This document shows, in pieces, positions 44,071 to 53,395 of a stretch of 64,000 nt of DNA; position 1 is the stretch's first letter; each line of letters opens with the position of its first letter. The notes under the pieces are model-generated. The model had not been told where the DNA came from, ran no database searches, and was given only the letters and a program-made list of their open reading frames with translations. The stretch is taken from positions 310,001 through 374,000 of the forward strand of contig NZ_JAMXQV010000002.1 in the NCBI RefSeq assembly GCF_024703995.1, given 5' to 3'. A program made the position numbers and the translations under genes. The stretch comes from Amycolatopsis iheyensis. Lineage in GTDB: Bacteria > Actinomycetota > Actinomycetes > Mycobacteriales > Pseudonocardiaceae.

Positions 44071-44111
44071 GTATAACGACCTATACTGCGGCCGAGCGTG
44101 ATGATCATCAC
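44071..44111. promoter_or_regulatory. GTATAACGACCTATAC palindrome, copy 3, and adjacent 14-bp palindrome
   Basis: Copy 3 is at 44071-44086 and includes TATACT (44082-44087), a good rightward -10. A perfect palindrome GTGATGATCATCAC follows at 44098-44111, in the likely 5' end of the helY message. Both lie between the divergent zinc-ribbon gene and helY. Confidence 0.65.
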
Positions 44112-44172
44112 GCCGGGACACAAGATCCCGAAACTGCGGGGACGGTCACGCCGCGTGCGAACTGTCGGGGGC

Positions 44173-46965
44173 ATGTGGAACCCTGACGAGGTGGCCAGTA
44201 GCCCTTCTCCCTCCCCGGCCGAGGCCTATGCGGCCTCCTCGCGCCGTGGGAAGTACCCCCAGCTGACCCGCTTCGCCGCGGAGGCGTCCTTCGAGTTCGA
44301 CGAGTTCCAGCTCCGCGGGTGCGAGGCCCTCGAAGGCGGTCACGGCGTGCTCGTCTGCGCCCCGACCGGGGCCGGCAAGACCGTCGTCGGCGAGTTCGCC
44401 GTGCACCTGGCGCTGGCCGAAGGCCGCAAGTGCTTCTACACCACGCCCATCAAGGCGTTGTCGAACCAGAAGTACGGCGACCTCGTGGCCCGCTACGGCG
44501 CCGACGCCGTCGGCCTGCTCACCGGGGACACCTCGATCAACGGCAACGCCCAGGTGGTCGTGATGACCACCGAGGTGCTGCGCAACATGCTCTACGCCGG
44601 GTCCTCGACGATCACCGACCTCGGGTACGTCGTGATGGACGAGGTCCACTACCTCGCCGACCGGTTCCGCGGCGCGGTCTGGGAAGAGGTGATCCTGCAC
44701 CTGCCCGAGCACGTCCGCGTGGTCGGGCTCTCGGCCACCGTGAGCAACGCCGAGGAGTTCGGCGAGTGGCTCGTGGAGGTCCGCGGCGACACCACGGTCG
44801 TCGTCGACGAGCACCGGCCCGTGCCGCTGTGGCAGCACATGCTGGTCGGGAACCGGCTGCTCGACCTGTTCGCCGGCGAGGACGTGCACGCGCCGGGCGC
44901 CGAGCTGCGGATCAACCCGACCCTGCTGCGCCGCACCGAGGAGATCGGCCGGCAGTACGCGCCCGCGGGTTTCCGGAGCCCGCGGGGCCGCCGGGGCGCG
45001 CCCCGGATGCCGCGGTTCCGGCCGCCGTCGCGGGTCGAGGTCGTCGAGCAGCTCGACCGGGCCGGGTTGCTGCCGGCGATCGTGTTCATCTTCTCCCGCG
45101 CGGGCTGTGACGCCGCGGTGGGCCAGTGCGTGCGGTCGGGGCTGCGGCTCAACGGTCCCGGTGAGGTCGAGGAGATCCGCCGGGTCATCGAGGAGCGCAC
45201 GGCCGACCTGCCGGAGGGCGACCTCGGCGTGCTCGGCTACTGGGAGTGGCGTGAGGCGCTCGAACGCGGCATCGCCGGGCACCACGCCGGGCTGTTGCCG
45301 GCGTTCAAGGAGACGGTCGAGGAGCTGTTCGTCCGGGGGCTGGTGAAGGTCGTGTTCGCGACCGAGACCCTCGCGCTCGGCATCAACATGCCGGCGCGCA
45401 CGGTGGTCCTCGAGCGCCTGGTCAAGTACAACGGCGAAGCGCACGTCGACCTGACGCCGGGAGAGTACACGCAGCTCACCGGGCGGGCGGGCCGGCGGGG
45501 CATCGACGTCGAGGGGCACGCGGTCGTCGCGTGGCAGCCCGGGGTCGACCCGAAGCAGGTCGCGGGGCTGGCGTCGACGCGGACGTACCCGCTGCGGTCG
45601 TCGTTCCGGCCGGGGTACAACATGGCGGTCAACCTGGTGGCCCAGGTCGGCGCCGCGCAGGCTCGTGAGCTGCTGGAACAGTCGTTCGCGCAGTTCCAGG
45701 CGGACCGGTCGGTGGTCGGCACCGCGCGCCGGATCGAGCGGAACAAGGAAGCGCTCAAGGGGTACGCGTCCGCGGTGACGGGTGACTTCGAGGAGATGCT
45801 GGAGTACGTCGAGCTGCGCGCGAAGATCTCGACGCGGGAGAAGGCGTTGTCGCGGCAGAACACCGCGGTGCGCCGGGCCGGCACCGCCGAGTCGCTGGAG
45901 AAGCTCCGCAAGGGTGATGTGATCGCCGTGCCGGCGGGTCGCCGGGCCGGGCTCGCCGTGGTCGTCGACCCGGGGCTGGACCCGATCCGCGAGCCGCGTC
46001 CGGTGGTCGTGACCGAGGACCGGTGGTCCGGACCGCTGTCGGTGGCCGACTTCCCGGCGCCGGTGGAGGCGCTGGGCCGGATCAAGCTGCCCAAGCACAT
46101 CGAGCTGCGGTCGCCGAAGACCCGCCGGGACATCGCTTCGACGTTGCGCAACGCCGGGATCTCGTTGCCCGGTCGGCAGAAGCGGCGCTCGGGGGCGAAC
46201 GAGGACGGCGAGCTCGCCGCGCTGCGGCGGGCCTTGCGGGCGCACCCGTGCCACGGTCTGGCGGAGCGGGAGGCCAACCTGCGCTGGGTCGAGCGCTACC
46301 AGCGGCTCGCCGCGGAAACCCAGCAGCTGGAACGGAAAGTCGCGGCGACGACGCACTCGCTGGCGCGCGCGTTCGACCGGATCCTGGCGCTGCTGGGCGA
46401 GCGCGGCTACCTCGGGCCCGAGTCGGCCGGTGACGGCGAGGACCGCGTCACCGAGCACGGCCGGCGGCTGACCCGGCTCTACAGCGAGTCGGATCTGCTG
46501 GCCGCGGAGTGCATCCGCCACGGCGTGTGGGAGGGGCTGGGGCCGGCCGAGCTCGCGGCCGTCGTCTCGACGCTGGTCTTCGAGGCGCGGCGCGACACCG
46601 CGGGTGAGCCCCGGCTGCCCGGTGGTGCGGTGCCGGAGGCGTGGCAGGAGACCGCGCGGTTGTGGGTGGAGCTGACCGAGGACGAGCGGCGTCACCGGCT
46701 CGACCGCACCCGCGAGCCCGACGCCGGGTTCGCCTGGCCGGTCTACCGGTGGGCGCGCGGCGAGTCGCTGGAGAAGGTGCTCACCGCGGCGGAGGCCAAC
46801 GGCCAGGAGCTGTCGGCGGGTGACTTCGTGCGCTGGTCGCGTCAGGTGATCGACCTGCTCGACCAGATCCGGGACGTGCTGGGCAAGGCCGACCCGGTGG
46901 GGGCGACGGCCGCGGAGGCGGTCAAGGCGCTGCGGCGTGGGGTGGTGGCCGCGGGTGCGGCGTGA
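44173..46965 (+). CDS. helY: Ski2/Mtr4-like DEAD-box RNA helicase HelY
   Basis: 930 aa. ATG 44173 (MWNPDEV) is chosen by homology; upstream in-frame GTG 44098 lies inside a palindrome, and GTG 44191 is also possible. Motifs: I APTGAGKT, Ia TPIKALSNQ, II DEVH, III LSATVSN, IV-like IVFIFSRAGCD, V ATETLALGINMPART, VI QLTGRAGRRG. The C-terminal DSHCT-like helical region (about 760-930) identifies the Ski2/Mtr4/HelY group. It unwinds RNA, probably for decay; its exact role is unclear. The start of the block's downstream half as in mycobacteria. Confidence 0.94.
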   Translation: MWNPDEVASSPSPSPAEAYAASSRRGKYPQLTRFAAEASFEFDEFQLRGCEALEGGHGVLVCAPTGAGKTVVGEFAVHLALAEGRKCFYTTPIKALSNQKYGDLVARYGADAVGLLTGDTSINGNAQVVVMTTEVLRNMLYAGSSTITDLGYVVMDEVHYLADRFRGAVWEEVILHLPEHVRVVGLSATVSNAEEFGEWLVEVRGDTTVVVDEHRPVPLWQHMLVGNRLLDLFAGEDVHAPGAELRINPTLLRRTEEIGRQYAPAGFRSPRGRRGAPRMPRFRPPSRVEVVEQLDRAGLLPAIVFIFSRAGCDAAVGQCVRSGLRLNGPGEVEEIRRVIEERTADLPEGDLGVLGYWEWREALERGIAGHHAGLLPAFKETVEELFVRGLVKVVFATETLALGINMPARTVVLERLVKYNGEAHVDLTPGEYTQLTGRAGRRGIDVEGHAVVAWQPGVDPKQVAGLASTRTYPLRSSFRPGYNMAVNLVAQVGAAQARELLEQSFAQFQADRSVVGTARRIERNKEALKGYASAVTGDFEEMLEYVELRAKISTREKALSRQNTAVRRAGTAESLEKLRKGDVIAVPAGRRAGLAVVVDPGLDPIREPRPVVVTEDRWSGPLSVADFPAPVEALGRIKLPKHIELRSPKTRRDIASTLRNAGISLPGRQKRRSGANEDGELAALRRALRAHPCHGLAEREANLRWVERYQRLAAETQQLERKVAATTHSLARAFDRILALLGERGYLGPESAGDGEDRVTEHGRRLTRLYSESDLLAAECIRHGVWEGLGPAELAAVVSTLVFEARRDTAGEPRLPGGAVPEAWQETARLWVELTEDERRHRLDRTREPDAGFAWPVYRWARGESLEKVLTAAEANGQELSAGDFVRWSRQVIDLLDQIRDVLGKADPVGATAAEAVKALRRGVVAAGAA

Positions 46966-47123
46966 ACTCTCTGTTAGGCCTGCTCCAGACGGTGGAGGCA
47001 GAGCGCGTGGACACGTGTGCTCGGGTCCGACCTGTGGTTGGATCGCCTCGACACCGTGCGTACGCGGCTTGACGGCGGTTTCGGGGTGGAAAGCGACATG
47101 ATCGAAGCAGGCGGAGGCAGACG

Positions 47124-47891
47124 ATGAGCACGCCGTATGGCGGCAACGACCCACAGCAGCCCCAGTACGGGCAGCAGCCGGGCGGCGCGTATCCGCCCAG
47201 CGGCCCGCAGGAACAGCCGCAGTGGGGTCAGCAGCAGCCGCCTTCGTACGACCCGAACCAGCAGCAACAGCAGTGGGGCCAGCCGCAACAGCCGCAGTAC
47301 GGGCAGCAGCCCGGCGGGTACACCCCGCCGCAGCAGCCGCAGTGGGGTCAGCAACCGCCGCCCTACGGGCAGCAGCCCGGTGGTGGCTACCCGCAGAGCG
47401 GCCCGCAGCAGCAGCCCCAGTACGGGCAGCAGCCGGGTGGCGGATATCCGCAGAGCGGTCCCCAGCAGCAGCCGCAGTACGGGCAGCAGCCGCCGCAGGG
47501 CCAGTACGACTACGGCCAGCAGCAGCAGTTCCCCGGCGTCGGCGCCCCGGAGGGGGAGAAGCCGGCGAAGTCCAAGAAGGGCCTGCTGATCGGCGTCATC
47601 GTGGTGGTCGTGGTCGTCGCCGTGGTCGGCGTCCTCGGCTTCGTGACGCCCGGGTTCTTCAAGACGCAGGTCTTCAACAACACACAGATGCAGACCGACG
47701 TGCAGAAGCTGCTGACCGAGACCTACAAGATCGAGGGCGTCACCAGCGTCACCTGCCCGGCCGAGCAGAAGGTCGAGGACGGTGCGAAGTTCGAGTGCAC
47801 CGCGACCATCGCGGGCAAGCCGCAGCAGATCCCGATCACGGTGAAGGGTGACGGCGGGAACTACGAGGTTTCCCCGCCCGCGGCCAAGTAG
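47124..47891 (+). CDS. DUF4333 membrane protein with Gln/Pro/Gly repeats
   Basis: 255 aa from ATG 47124. Residues 1-145 are low-complexity repeats of [18 protein letters not shown] type; one membrane helix (GLLIGVIVVVVVVAVVGVLGFV); then a secreted domain of about 80 residues with VTSVTCPAEQKVEDGAKFECTATIAGKPQQIPITVK, the DUF4333 pattern with two paired Cys. Same architecture as the 279-aa protein at 19187-20026. The 158 bases before it carry TTGACG at about 47070 and no gene. Confidence 0.85.
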   Translation: MSTPYGGNDPQQPQYGQQPGGAYPPSGPQEQPQWGQQQPPSYDPNQQQQQWGQPQQPQYGQQPGGYTPPQQPQWGQQPPPYGQQPGGGYPQSGPQQQPQYGQQPGGGYPQSGPQQQPQYGQQPPQGQYDYGQQQQFPGVGAPEGEKPAKSKKGLLIGVIVVVVVVAVVGVLGFVTPGFFKTQVFNNTQMQTDVQKLLTETYKIEGVTSVTCPAEQKVEDGAKFECTATIAGKPQQIPITVKGDGGNYEVSPPAAK

Positions 47892-47962
47892 CTCACCGCG
47901 AGATCCGGTCGCCGGGGATATCCGGTGGCCGGATCTCGGCGTTTCCGGAGATGATCCGAGGT

Positions 47963-49165
47963 ATGAGCGACTTCGAGATCCGGACGCTGCGTACCGACGA
48001 GCACCGCGCCGCGAGCGACCTGTTCCGCACCACCGTGCACGCCCGGCCGAGCGACGACGCCGAGTGGGAACGTTTCGCGGGTGTGTACCAGGCCGGTTGG
48101 GCCGTCGGCGCGTTCGACCCGGAGCTCATCGGCACCGCCCGCTCCTTCGACGCCGAGCTGACGGTGCCCGGCGGCGCGCGGCTGCCGACGGTCGGGGTGA
48201 CCGGCGTCGGTGTCCGCGCCGACCGGACCCGCCGTGGTGTCCTGCGCGCGTTGATGACCGCTCAGCTGGAGGACTTCAAGGCCCGCGGGGCGGTGTTCTC
48301 GAACCTGCTCGCGTCGGAGGCTTCGATCTACGGGCGGTTCGGCTACGGCCTGGCCACGCGGTGCCGCACCTACAGCGTCGACCGGCACCGCGCGCGGCTG
48401 CGCCCCGACGTCCCCCTGGACGGCGAGGTGGAGCTGCTGGAGCTGGAGCGGGCCCTGAAGGTCCTGCCCGATGTCTACGAGCGGATCGGGCACCGGCCCG
48501 GGATGATGACCCGGCCCGAGGTGCTGTGGCGGCTCTACGGGAACCACGCCCGGAAGGACCACCCGACGCTGAAGGCGCTCGTGCACCACGGCGCCGACGG
48601 GCCGGACGGCTACGCGACCTACCACGTCAGCGGTCAGCACACCTACCCGTGGACCAAGCAGCTGGAGCTGGTGGACATGTTCGCCGGCACGCCGGCCGCG
48701 TTCGCCGGGCTGTGGCGGTTCCTGCTGGGTGTCGATCTGGTCGACACGATCGTCGCGGAGGAGCGGGCGATGGACGAGCCCATCGAGCTGCTCCTGGCCG
48801 ACCACCGGCGGTGCACGGTCGACCGGTTCGCCGACGAGCACTGGCTGCGGCTCGTCGACGTCGAGAAGGCGTTGCGCGGTCGCGAATACGGCCACGCCGA
48901 CCCGGTCGTCGTCGAGGTCACCGACCCGCTGCTGCCGGCCAACAGCGGCGCCTACCGGATCACGCCCGATGGCGCCGAACGCACCGGCGAGCCCGCCGCG
49001 CTGCGCCTGGACGTCACGACGCTGGCGATGGCCTACCTCGGCACCTGGCGGCCCTCCGCGCTCGCGGACGCCGGCCGGATCGAGGTGCGCGACCCGGCGG
49101 CGGCGGTGGCCGCGGACCGGCTCTTCGCCACCCGCGTCGCGTCCTGGTGCGGCACGCACTTCTAA
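47963..49165 (+). CDS. Eis-like GNAT N-acetyltransferase (paralogue 1)
   Basis: 400 aa from ATG 47963; ATG 47951 four codons earlier is possible. Eis layout: first GNAT domain with acetyl-CoA loop GVGVRADRTRRGVLRALM (R/Q-x2-G/A motif) and SEASIYGRFGYGLA, a second GNAT-like domain, and a sterol-carrier-like C-terminal domain ending in WCGTHF, where the terminal carboxylate (Phe) acts as catalytic base in Eis. It may acetylate amino groups of drugs or proteins. Followed after 43 bases by a paralogue. Confidence 0.88.
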   Translation: MSDFEIRTLRTDEHRAASDLFRTTVHARPSDDAEWERFAGVYQAGWAVGAFDPELIGTARSFDAELTVPGGARLPTVGVTGVGVRADRTRRGVLRALMTAQLEDFKARGAVFSNLLASEASIYGRFGYGLATRCRTYSVDRHRARLRPDVPLDGEVELLELERALKVLPDVYERIGHRPGMMTRPEVLWRLYGNHARKDHPTLKALVHHGADGPDGYATYHVSGQHTYPWTKQLELVDMFAGTPAAFAGLWRFLLGVDLVDTIVAEERAMDEPIELLLADHRRCTVDRFADEHWLRLVDVEKALRGREYGHADPVVVEVTDPLLPANSGAYRITPDGAERTGEPAALRLDVTTLAMAYLGTWRPSALADAGRIEVRDPAAAVAADRLFATRVASWCGTHF

Positions 49166-49208
49166 AACGGGATGCCCCGGGCCGGGACCAGACGGCAGGA
49201 TCGGCGCC

Positions 49209-50426
49209 ATGACCGACTTCGACGTCCGCCTGATCACCGACGAAGAGCGCCGCAGCACGTTCGACCTGCTCGGCCGCGCGCTGCACAGCAACCGGGTGAG
49301 CGACGAGACCTGGGCGCGGGTCGGGGACTCCTGGCCCGCGGCGCACAAGTTCGGGGCGTTCGACGGCGACGCGCCGATCGGGGTCGCGAGCTCCTTCGAC
49401 ACGGAGATCGCGGTGCCCGGGGGAGCGGTCGTGGGAGTGGCCGCGGTCGACGGCGTCGGCGTGCGCGCGGACCGGACCCGCCGCGGGGTGCTCACCGCGT
49501 TGATGGCGGCCCAGCTGGCGGACGTCGCCGCGCGCGGGGTCGCGCTGGCGGTGCTGCACGCGAGCGAGCCGACCATCTACGGCCGGTTCGGGTACGGCTC
49601 GGCCGCGCTCGGCAAGACGGTGCGGGTTGCCCGCCCGGCGGCGCGGCTGCACGAGCGCGTCCCGGCGAGCGGGGACGTCCGGATGCTGACCCCGGACGAG
49701 GCCGTCAAGGAGATCCCGGGCCTGTACCGGCGGATCGGGCTGCACCGGCCGGGCATGCTCGGCCGGCCCGACCTGTGGTGGCCGATCGCCCACGACCGGC
49801 ACGTGGGCCCCGCGGGCAGCCACGTCGTGGCCGTCCACAGTGGACCTGACGGGGACGACGGCTTCGTCGTCTACGACACCGTCGAGCACCGGTCGTTGGA
49901 CGCGCCGGACGAGGGCGCGGTGCTGAAGGTGCGCGACCTGCAGGCGGCCGGCCCGGTGGCGCGGGCGGCGCTCTGGCGGTTCCTGCTGTCGGTGGACCTG
50001 GTGTCGGCGGTGCACGCCCGGCACCGGCCGGTCGACGAGCCCGTGGCGGCGATGCTGACCGACCACCGGCACGCCCGCAGCCTCGACGTCGAGGACGACC
50101 TGTGGCTGCGGCCGGTCGACGTCGCCGCCGCGCTCGGCGCCCGCACCTACCGCACGGTCGGCCCGGTGGTGCTGGCGGTGACCGACCGGACCCTGCCGGC
50201 CAACACCGGGCACTACACGGTCGGCCCGGACGGCGCGGCCCGCACGGACACCGCGGCGGACCTCGCCCTCGACGTCGACACGCTGGGCATGCTCTACCTC
50301 GGGCAGTGGAGCGCGACGGCGCTGGCCCAGGCGGGTCGCATCGAGGTCCGCGACCCGGCGGCGGTGGCCCGGGCCGACGAGCTGTTCACCACGGTCGCCG
50401 CGCCGTGGTGCGGGACGCTGTTCTAG
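49209..50426 (+). CDS. Eis-like GNAT N-acetyltransferase (paralogue 2)
   Basis: 405 aa from ATG 49209. Same architecture: GVGVRADRTRRGVLTALMAAQL, SEPTIYGRFGYGSA, C-terminus DPAAVARADELFTTVAAPWCGTLF. It clearly arose by tandem duplication with the upstream gene: conserved stretches include VRADRTRRGVL and YGRFGYG, but the central acceptor region (about 130-260) is diverged, suggesting different substrates. The stop overlaps that of the convergent exonuclease gene by CTAG. Confidence 0.88.
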   Translation: MTDFDVRLITDEERRSTFDLLGRALHSNRVSDETWARVGDSWPAAHKFGAFDGDAPIGVASSFDTEIAVPGGAVVGVAAVDGVGVRADRTRRGVLTALMAAQLADVAARGVALAVLHASEPTIYGRFGYGSAALGKTVRVARPAARLHERVPASGDVRMLTPDEAVKEIPGLYRRIGLHRPGMLGRPDLWWPIAHDRHVGPAGSHVVAVHSGPDGDDGFVVYDTVEHRSLDAPDEGAVLKVRDLQAAGPVARAALWRFLLSVDLVSAVHARHRPVDEPVAAMLTDHRHARSLDVEDDLWLRPVDVAAALGARTYRTVGPVVLAVTDRTLPANTGHYTVGPDGAARTDTAADLALDVDTLGMLYLGQWSATALAQAGRIEVRDPAAVARADELFTTVAAPWCGTLF

Positions 50427-51370
50427 GCGCCGGGCAGGGCCTTGAGGAGCCGTTCGACCGAGTTGCCGAGGTTCCAGCGCTCGGCCAGCTCGGCGACGCG
50501 GTCCGGGTCCGCGGGGGTCGCCGGGACGGTGTCGGGGCGGGACTGCTCGACCGGCGCGTCCACCGCGACGCGCACGACCGTCGGTGCGACGGCCAGGTAG
50601 TCGGCCGCGTCGGCCAGGCGCAGGCGCGTCTTGAGCGGGACGCGGTTGTCGCTCGCGGCGGAGGCCTCCAGCAGTGCGTCCAGCGAGCCGAACTGGGTGA
50701 TCAGCTTCGCCGCGGTCTTCTCGCCGATCCCGGCGACACCGGGCAGGCCGTCGGACGGGTCGCCGCGCATCACGGACATGTCGGCGTAGGCCGGGCCGGC
50801 GGTTTCGCGGGGCAGGCTGTAGCGCTCGGCGATCTCGGCCGGCCCGAGGACCTCGGCCTTCGCCCAGCCCTTGCCGACGTAGATGACCGACGCGGGGGAG
50901 GGCTCGGTGCGGACCAGCTGGAACAGGTCGCGGTCGCCGGTGATCACCTCGACCGGGATCTTCAGCTCGCGGGTGGCGAGGGCGCCGATGACGTCGTCGG
51001 CCTCGTAGCCGGCCGCCTCCGCGGTGGCGAACCCGAAGGCTTCGAGCAGCTCGAGGATGATCGGGACCTGCGGGGTGAGGGTGTCGGGCACCTCTTCGAC
51101 GTCGGGGTCGCCGCCGCCGGTCTCCTCGGCGACGCGGTGCGCCTTGTAGCTCGGCAGCAGGTCGGTGCGGAACTTCGGCCGCCAGTCGGCGTCGAGGCAG
51201 CACACGAGCCGGGAGGGGCGCCGGTCGGTGAGGATCCGCGCGATGGTGTCGGCGAACCCGCGCACGGCGTTGACCTGCGTCCCGTCGGCGGCGCGCATCG
51301 AATCGGGCAGGGCGAAGAAGGAACGGAAGTACAGGCTCGCGGAGTCGAGCAGGGCAAGGGGTCCGGTCAC
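50423..51370 (-). CDS. 5'-3' exonuclease (flap-endonuclease-like)
   Basis: 315 aa from GTG 51370 (VTGPLALLDSAS). It matches the N-terminal nuclease domain of bacterial PolA as a stand-alone protein: LLDSASLYFRSFFALPDSM, VCCLDADWRPKFRTDLLPSYKAHR, AGYEADDVIGALATRE, VITGDRDLFQLV, and the H3TH region MRGDPSDGLPGVAGIGEKTAAKLI with metal-binding Asp residues. It probably removes flaps in replication or repair. The same gene lies by pepE in mycobacteria. Confidence 0.9.
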   Translation of the reverse strand: MTGPLALLDSASLYFRSFFALPDSMRAADGTQVNAVRGFADTIARILTDRRPSRLVCCLDADWRPKFRTDLLPSYKAHRVAEETGGGDPDVEEVPDTLTPQVPIILELLEAFGFATAEAAGYEADDVIGALATRELKIPVEVITGDRDLFQLVRTEPSPASVIYVGKGWAKAEVLGPAEIAERYSLPRETAGPAYADMSVMRGDPSDGLPGVAGIGEKTAAKLITQFGSLDALLEASAASDNRVPLKTRLRLADAADYLAVAPTVVRVAVDAPVEQSRPDTVPATPADPDRVAELAERWNLGNSVERLLKALPGA

Positions 51371-51525
51371 CCGCACAGCCTGCCACGGCGGGCGGGCGCC
51401 GGCGGGCAAGCCACGCTAGGGAGGGGAGCGGTCGCCTGCTTCCGGTGGCAGCCGCGTCACCCGGCCCGGCATGTCGTGGCCCCACGCCGACGGGCTGCCA
51501 CTCCCGTCCTACTAGGCTCGCCCTC

Positions 51526-52668
51526 ATGTCGCGCCGTTCCCTCCACACGCCCGCCCCCGATGCCGCCGCTCTCCGTGCCCGCCTGGACCGGGCGCGTGCC
51601 GCCGCGGCCGCCGCGGACACCGACGCCCTGCTCATCGCGCCCGGCTCCGACCTGCGGTACCTGATCGGGCAGGCCGGTGGCTCCTTCGAGCGGCTCACCA
51701 CCCTCGTGGTCCCGGCCGACGGCACGCCCGCGCTGGTGGTGCCGAAGCTGGAGGCGCCCGGGTACGCCGACGTCCCGGCCGAGGAGCTCGGCGTCGAGCT
51801 GCTGACCTGGGTGGACGGCGACGACCCGTACCAGCTGGTGGCCGACCGGCTGGGGAAGCCGGGCCGGGTCGCGGTCAGCGACTTCACCCCGGCGCTGCAC
51901 GTCCTGGCGCTGCGTGCCGCGCTCGCGACCGCCGAGCAGACCCTGGCCGGCCCGGTCGTGCGGGAGCTGCGGATGCGCAAGGACGCCGCCGAGATCGCGT
52001 CGCTGCGGGACGCCGGCGCGGCCATCGACCGCGTGCACGCCCGCGTCCACGAGTGGCTGCGGCCCGGGCGGACCGAGGCGGAGGTCGGCGCCGACATCGC
52101 CGCGGCCATCGTCGAGGAGGGGCACGTCCAGGCGGACTTCGTGATCGTCGGCTCCGGCCCGAACGGCGCCAGCCCGCACCACGACGTCTCCGACCGCGTC
52201 ATCGAGAAGGGTGACGTCGTGGTCGTCGACATCGGCGGTCCGCTGCCGGCCGGCTACAACTCCGACTCCACCCGCACCTACGCCGTGGGCACGCCGCGCG
52301 ACGCCGACGTGGCCGAGACCTACGCGGTGCTGCAGCGCGCCCAGGCCGCCGCGGTGGCCGCGGTCGAGCCGGGTGTCACCGCCGAGGCCGTCGACGCCGC
52401 CGCGCGCGACATCATCGCCGAGGCCGGCTTCGGCGAGTACTTCATCCACCGCACCGGGCACGGCATCGGCCTCGACGTGCACGAGGAGCCCTACATCATC
52501 GCCGGCAACGCGCTGCCGCTGGAGCCGGGCATGGCCTTCAGCGTCGAGCCGGGCATCTACCAGCCGGGCCGGTGGGGCGCCCGGATCGAGGACATCGTCA
52601 TCGTCACCGACAGCGGCGTCGAGTCCGTGAACAACCAGCCGCACGACCTCGTCGTGCTGGACGCATGA
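51526..52668 (+). CDS. pepE: M24 Xaa-Pro dipeptidase
   Basis: 380 aa, leaderless from ATG 51526 (TAGGCT at 51513-51518). A creatinase-like N-terminal domain (to about 150) precedes the pita-bread domain with metal ligands in VVVVDIGGPLPAGYNSDSTRTY (two Asp), HRTGHGIGLDVHEEP (His), FSVEPGIYQPG (Glu) and RIEDIVIVT (Glu). It cleaves dipeptides with C-terminal Pro. Overlaps the Lrp regulator start (ATGA), so the two are coupled. Confidence 0.93.
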   Translation: MSRRSLHTPAPDAAALRARLDRARAAAAAADTDALLIAPGSDLRYLIGQAGGSFERLTTLVVPADGTPALVVPKLEAPGYADVPAEELGVELLTWVDGDDPYQLVADRLGKPGRVAVSDFTPALHVLALRAALATAEQTLAGPVVRELRMRKDAAEIASLRDAGAAIDRVHARVHEWLRPGRTEAEVGADIAAAIVEEGHVQADFVIVGSGPNGASPHHDVSDRVIEKGDVVVVDIGGPLPAGYNSDSTRTYAVGTPRDADVAETYAVLQRAQAAAVAAVEPGVTAEAVDAAARDIIAEAGFGEYFIHRTGHGIGLDVHEEPYIIAGNALPLEPGMAFSVEPGIYQPGRWGARIEDIVIVTDSGVESVNNQPHDLVVLDA

Positions 52669-53120
52669 CCCCCGGCGGCCTGGAGCCGCTGGACCAGGCC
52701 ATCGTCCAGGAGCTCGCGGCCGACGGGCGGCGCAGCTTCACCGACCTCGCCGAGCGGGTCGGGCTGTCGGTGTCGGCGGTGCACCAGCGGGTGCGCCGCC
52801 TCGAGCAGCGCGGGGTCATCCTCGGCTACACCGCGCGGCTCGACGGCGAGCAGATCGGCCTGCCGCTGACCGCGCTCATCTCGCTGACGCCGAACGACCC
52901 GGCCGCGCCGGACGACTACCCGCAGCGGATCCAGCACATCAAGGAGATCGAGTCCTGCTACTCGGTCGCCGGCGACGAGTCCTACATCCTGCTGGTGCGC
53001 GTCCAGTCGCCGCTGGGGCTGGAGGACCTGCTGCGCCGGATCCGGGAGGCCGCGAAGGTGTCGACCCGGACGACGGTGGTGCTCTCCACGCCGTTCGAGG
53101 GACGTTCGCCGACGTTCTGA
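52665..53120 (+). CDS. Lrp/AsnC family transcriptional regulator
   Basis: 151 aa from ATG 52665, overlapping pepE. N-terminal helix-turn-helix LDQAIVQELAADGRRSFTDLAERVGLSVSAVHQRVRRLEQRGVILGYTARLD; C-terminal RAM ligand domain with IESCYSVAGDESYILLVRVQSPLGLEDLL. Characterised relatives sense amino acids. Coupling with a proline dipeptidase suggests control by amino acids or peptides, perhaps proline (inference). Confidence 0.92.
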   Translation: MTPGGLEPLDQAIVQELAADGRRSFTDLAERVGLSVSAVHQRVRRLEQRGVILGYTARLDGEQIGLPLTALISLTPNDPAAPDDYPQRIQHIKEIESCYSVAGDESYILLVRVQSPLGLEDLLRRIREAAKVSTRTTVVLSTPFEGRSPTF

Positions 53121-53170
53121 CCCCGGCCGCACGCTGGTGTCAGCACAAGGGCACTGGTACGGTAAAAGGT

Positions 53171-53395
53171 ATGGCAACACGTAAGGTGACTCTTTCGCTG
53201 GACAGTGGCGCCCTGGAATTCGCAGAGCGCGCCGCGAAAGCCCACGGAATCTCGGTCTCCTCCTGGCTGTCGAAGGCGGCCAGGCGCGAGGCGGTTCGCA
53301 CCGGTTACACCCCGCAGCGGCCGGAGCCGGCCGTCGCGGACTCGGACGAGGCCGAGCGCGCCGCGGCGGAAAAGGATCTGCGTGCGCAGGGGTGA
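53171..53395 (+). CDS. Antitoxin, ribbon-helix-helix type
   Basis: 74 aa from ATG 53171; -10 TACGGT at 53157-53162 and AAAAGG just upstream. Opening ATRKVTLSLDSGALEFAERAAKAHGISVSSWLSKAARREA is a short beta strand followed by two helices, the RHH DNA-binding and dimer fold; the C-terminal third is charged and probably disordered until it binds the toxin. It overlaps the toxin gene by 14 bases, the usual antitoxin-first order, so it likely represses its own promoter. Confidence 0.75.
   Translation: MATRKVTLSLDSGALEFAERAAKAHGISVSSWLSKAARREAVRTGYTPQRPEPAVADSDEAERAAAEKDLRAQG

Noticed and set aside
44098..44172. Upstream GTG start for helY
   Set aside because: It lies within a palindrome close to the -10, and the extra 25 residues lack family resemblance; kept only as an alternative.
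44146..47154. Long open frame of about 1000 codons on the strand opposite helY
   Set aside because: It mirrors the helY codon pattern (third-position G+C gives few stops), has no domain motifs and is Arg/His/Pro-rich. The same holds for long opposite-strand frames over metH, arc and dop.
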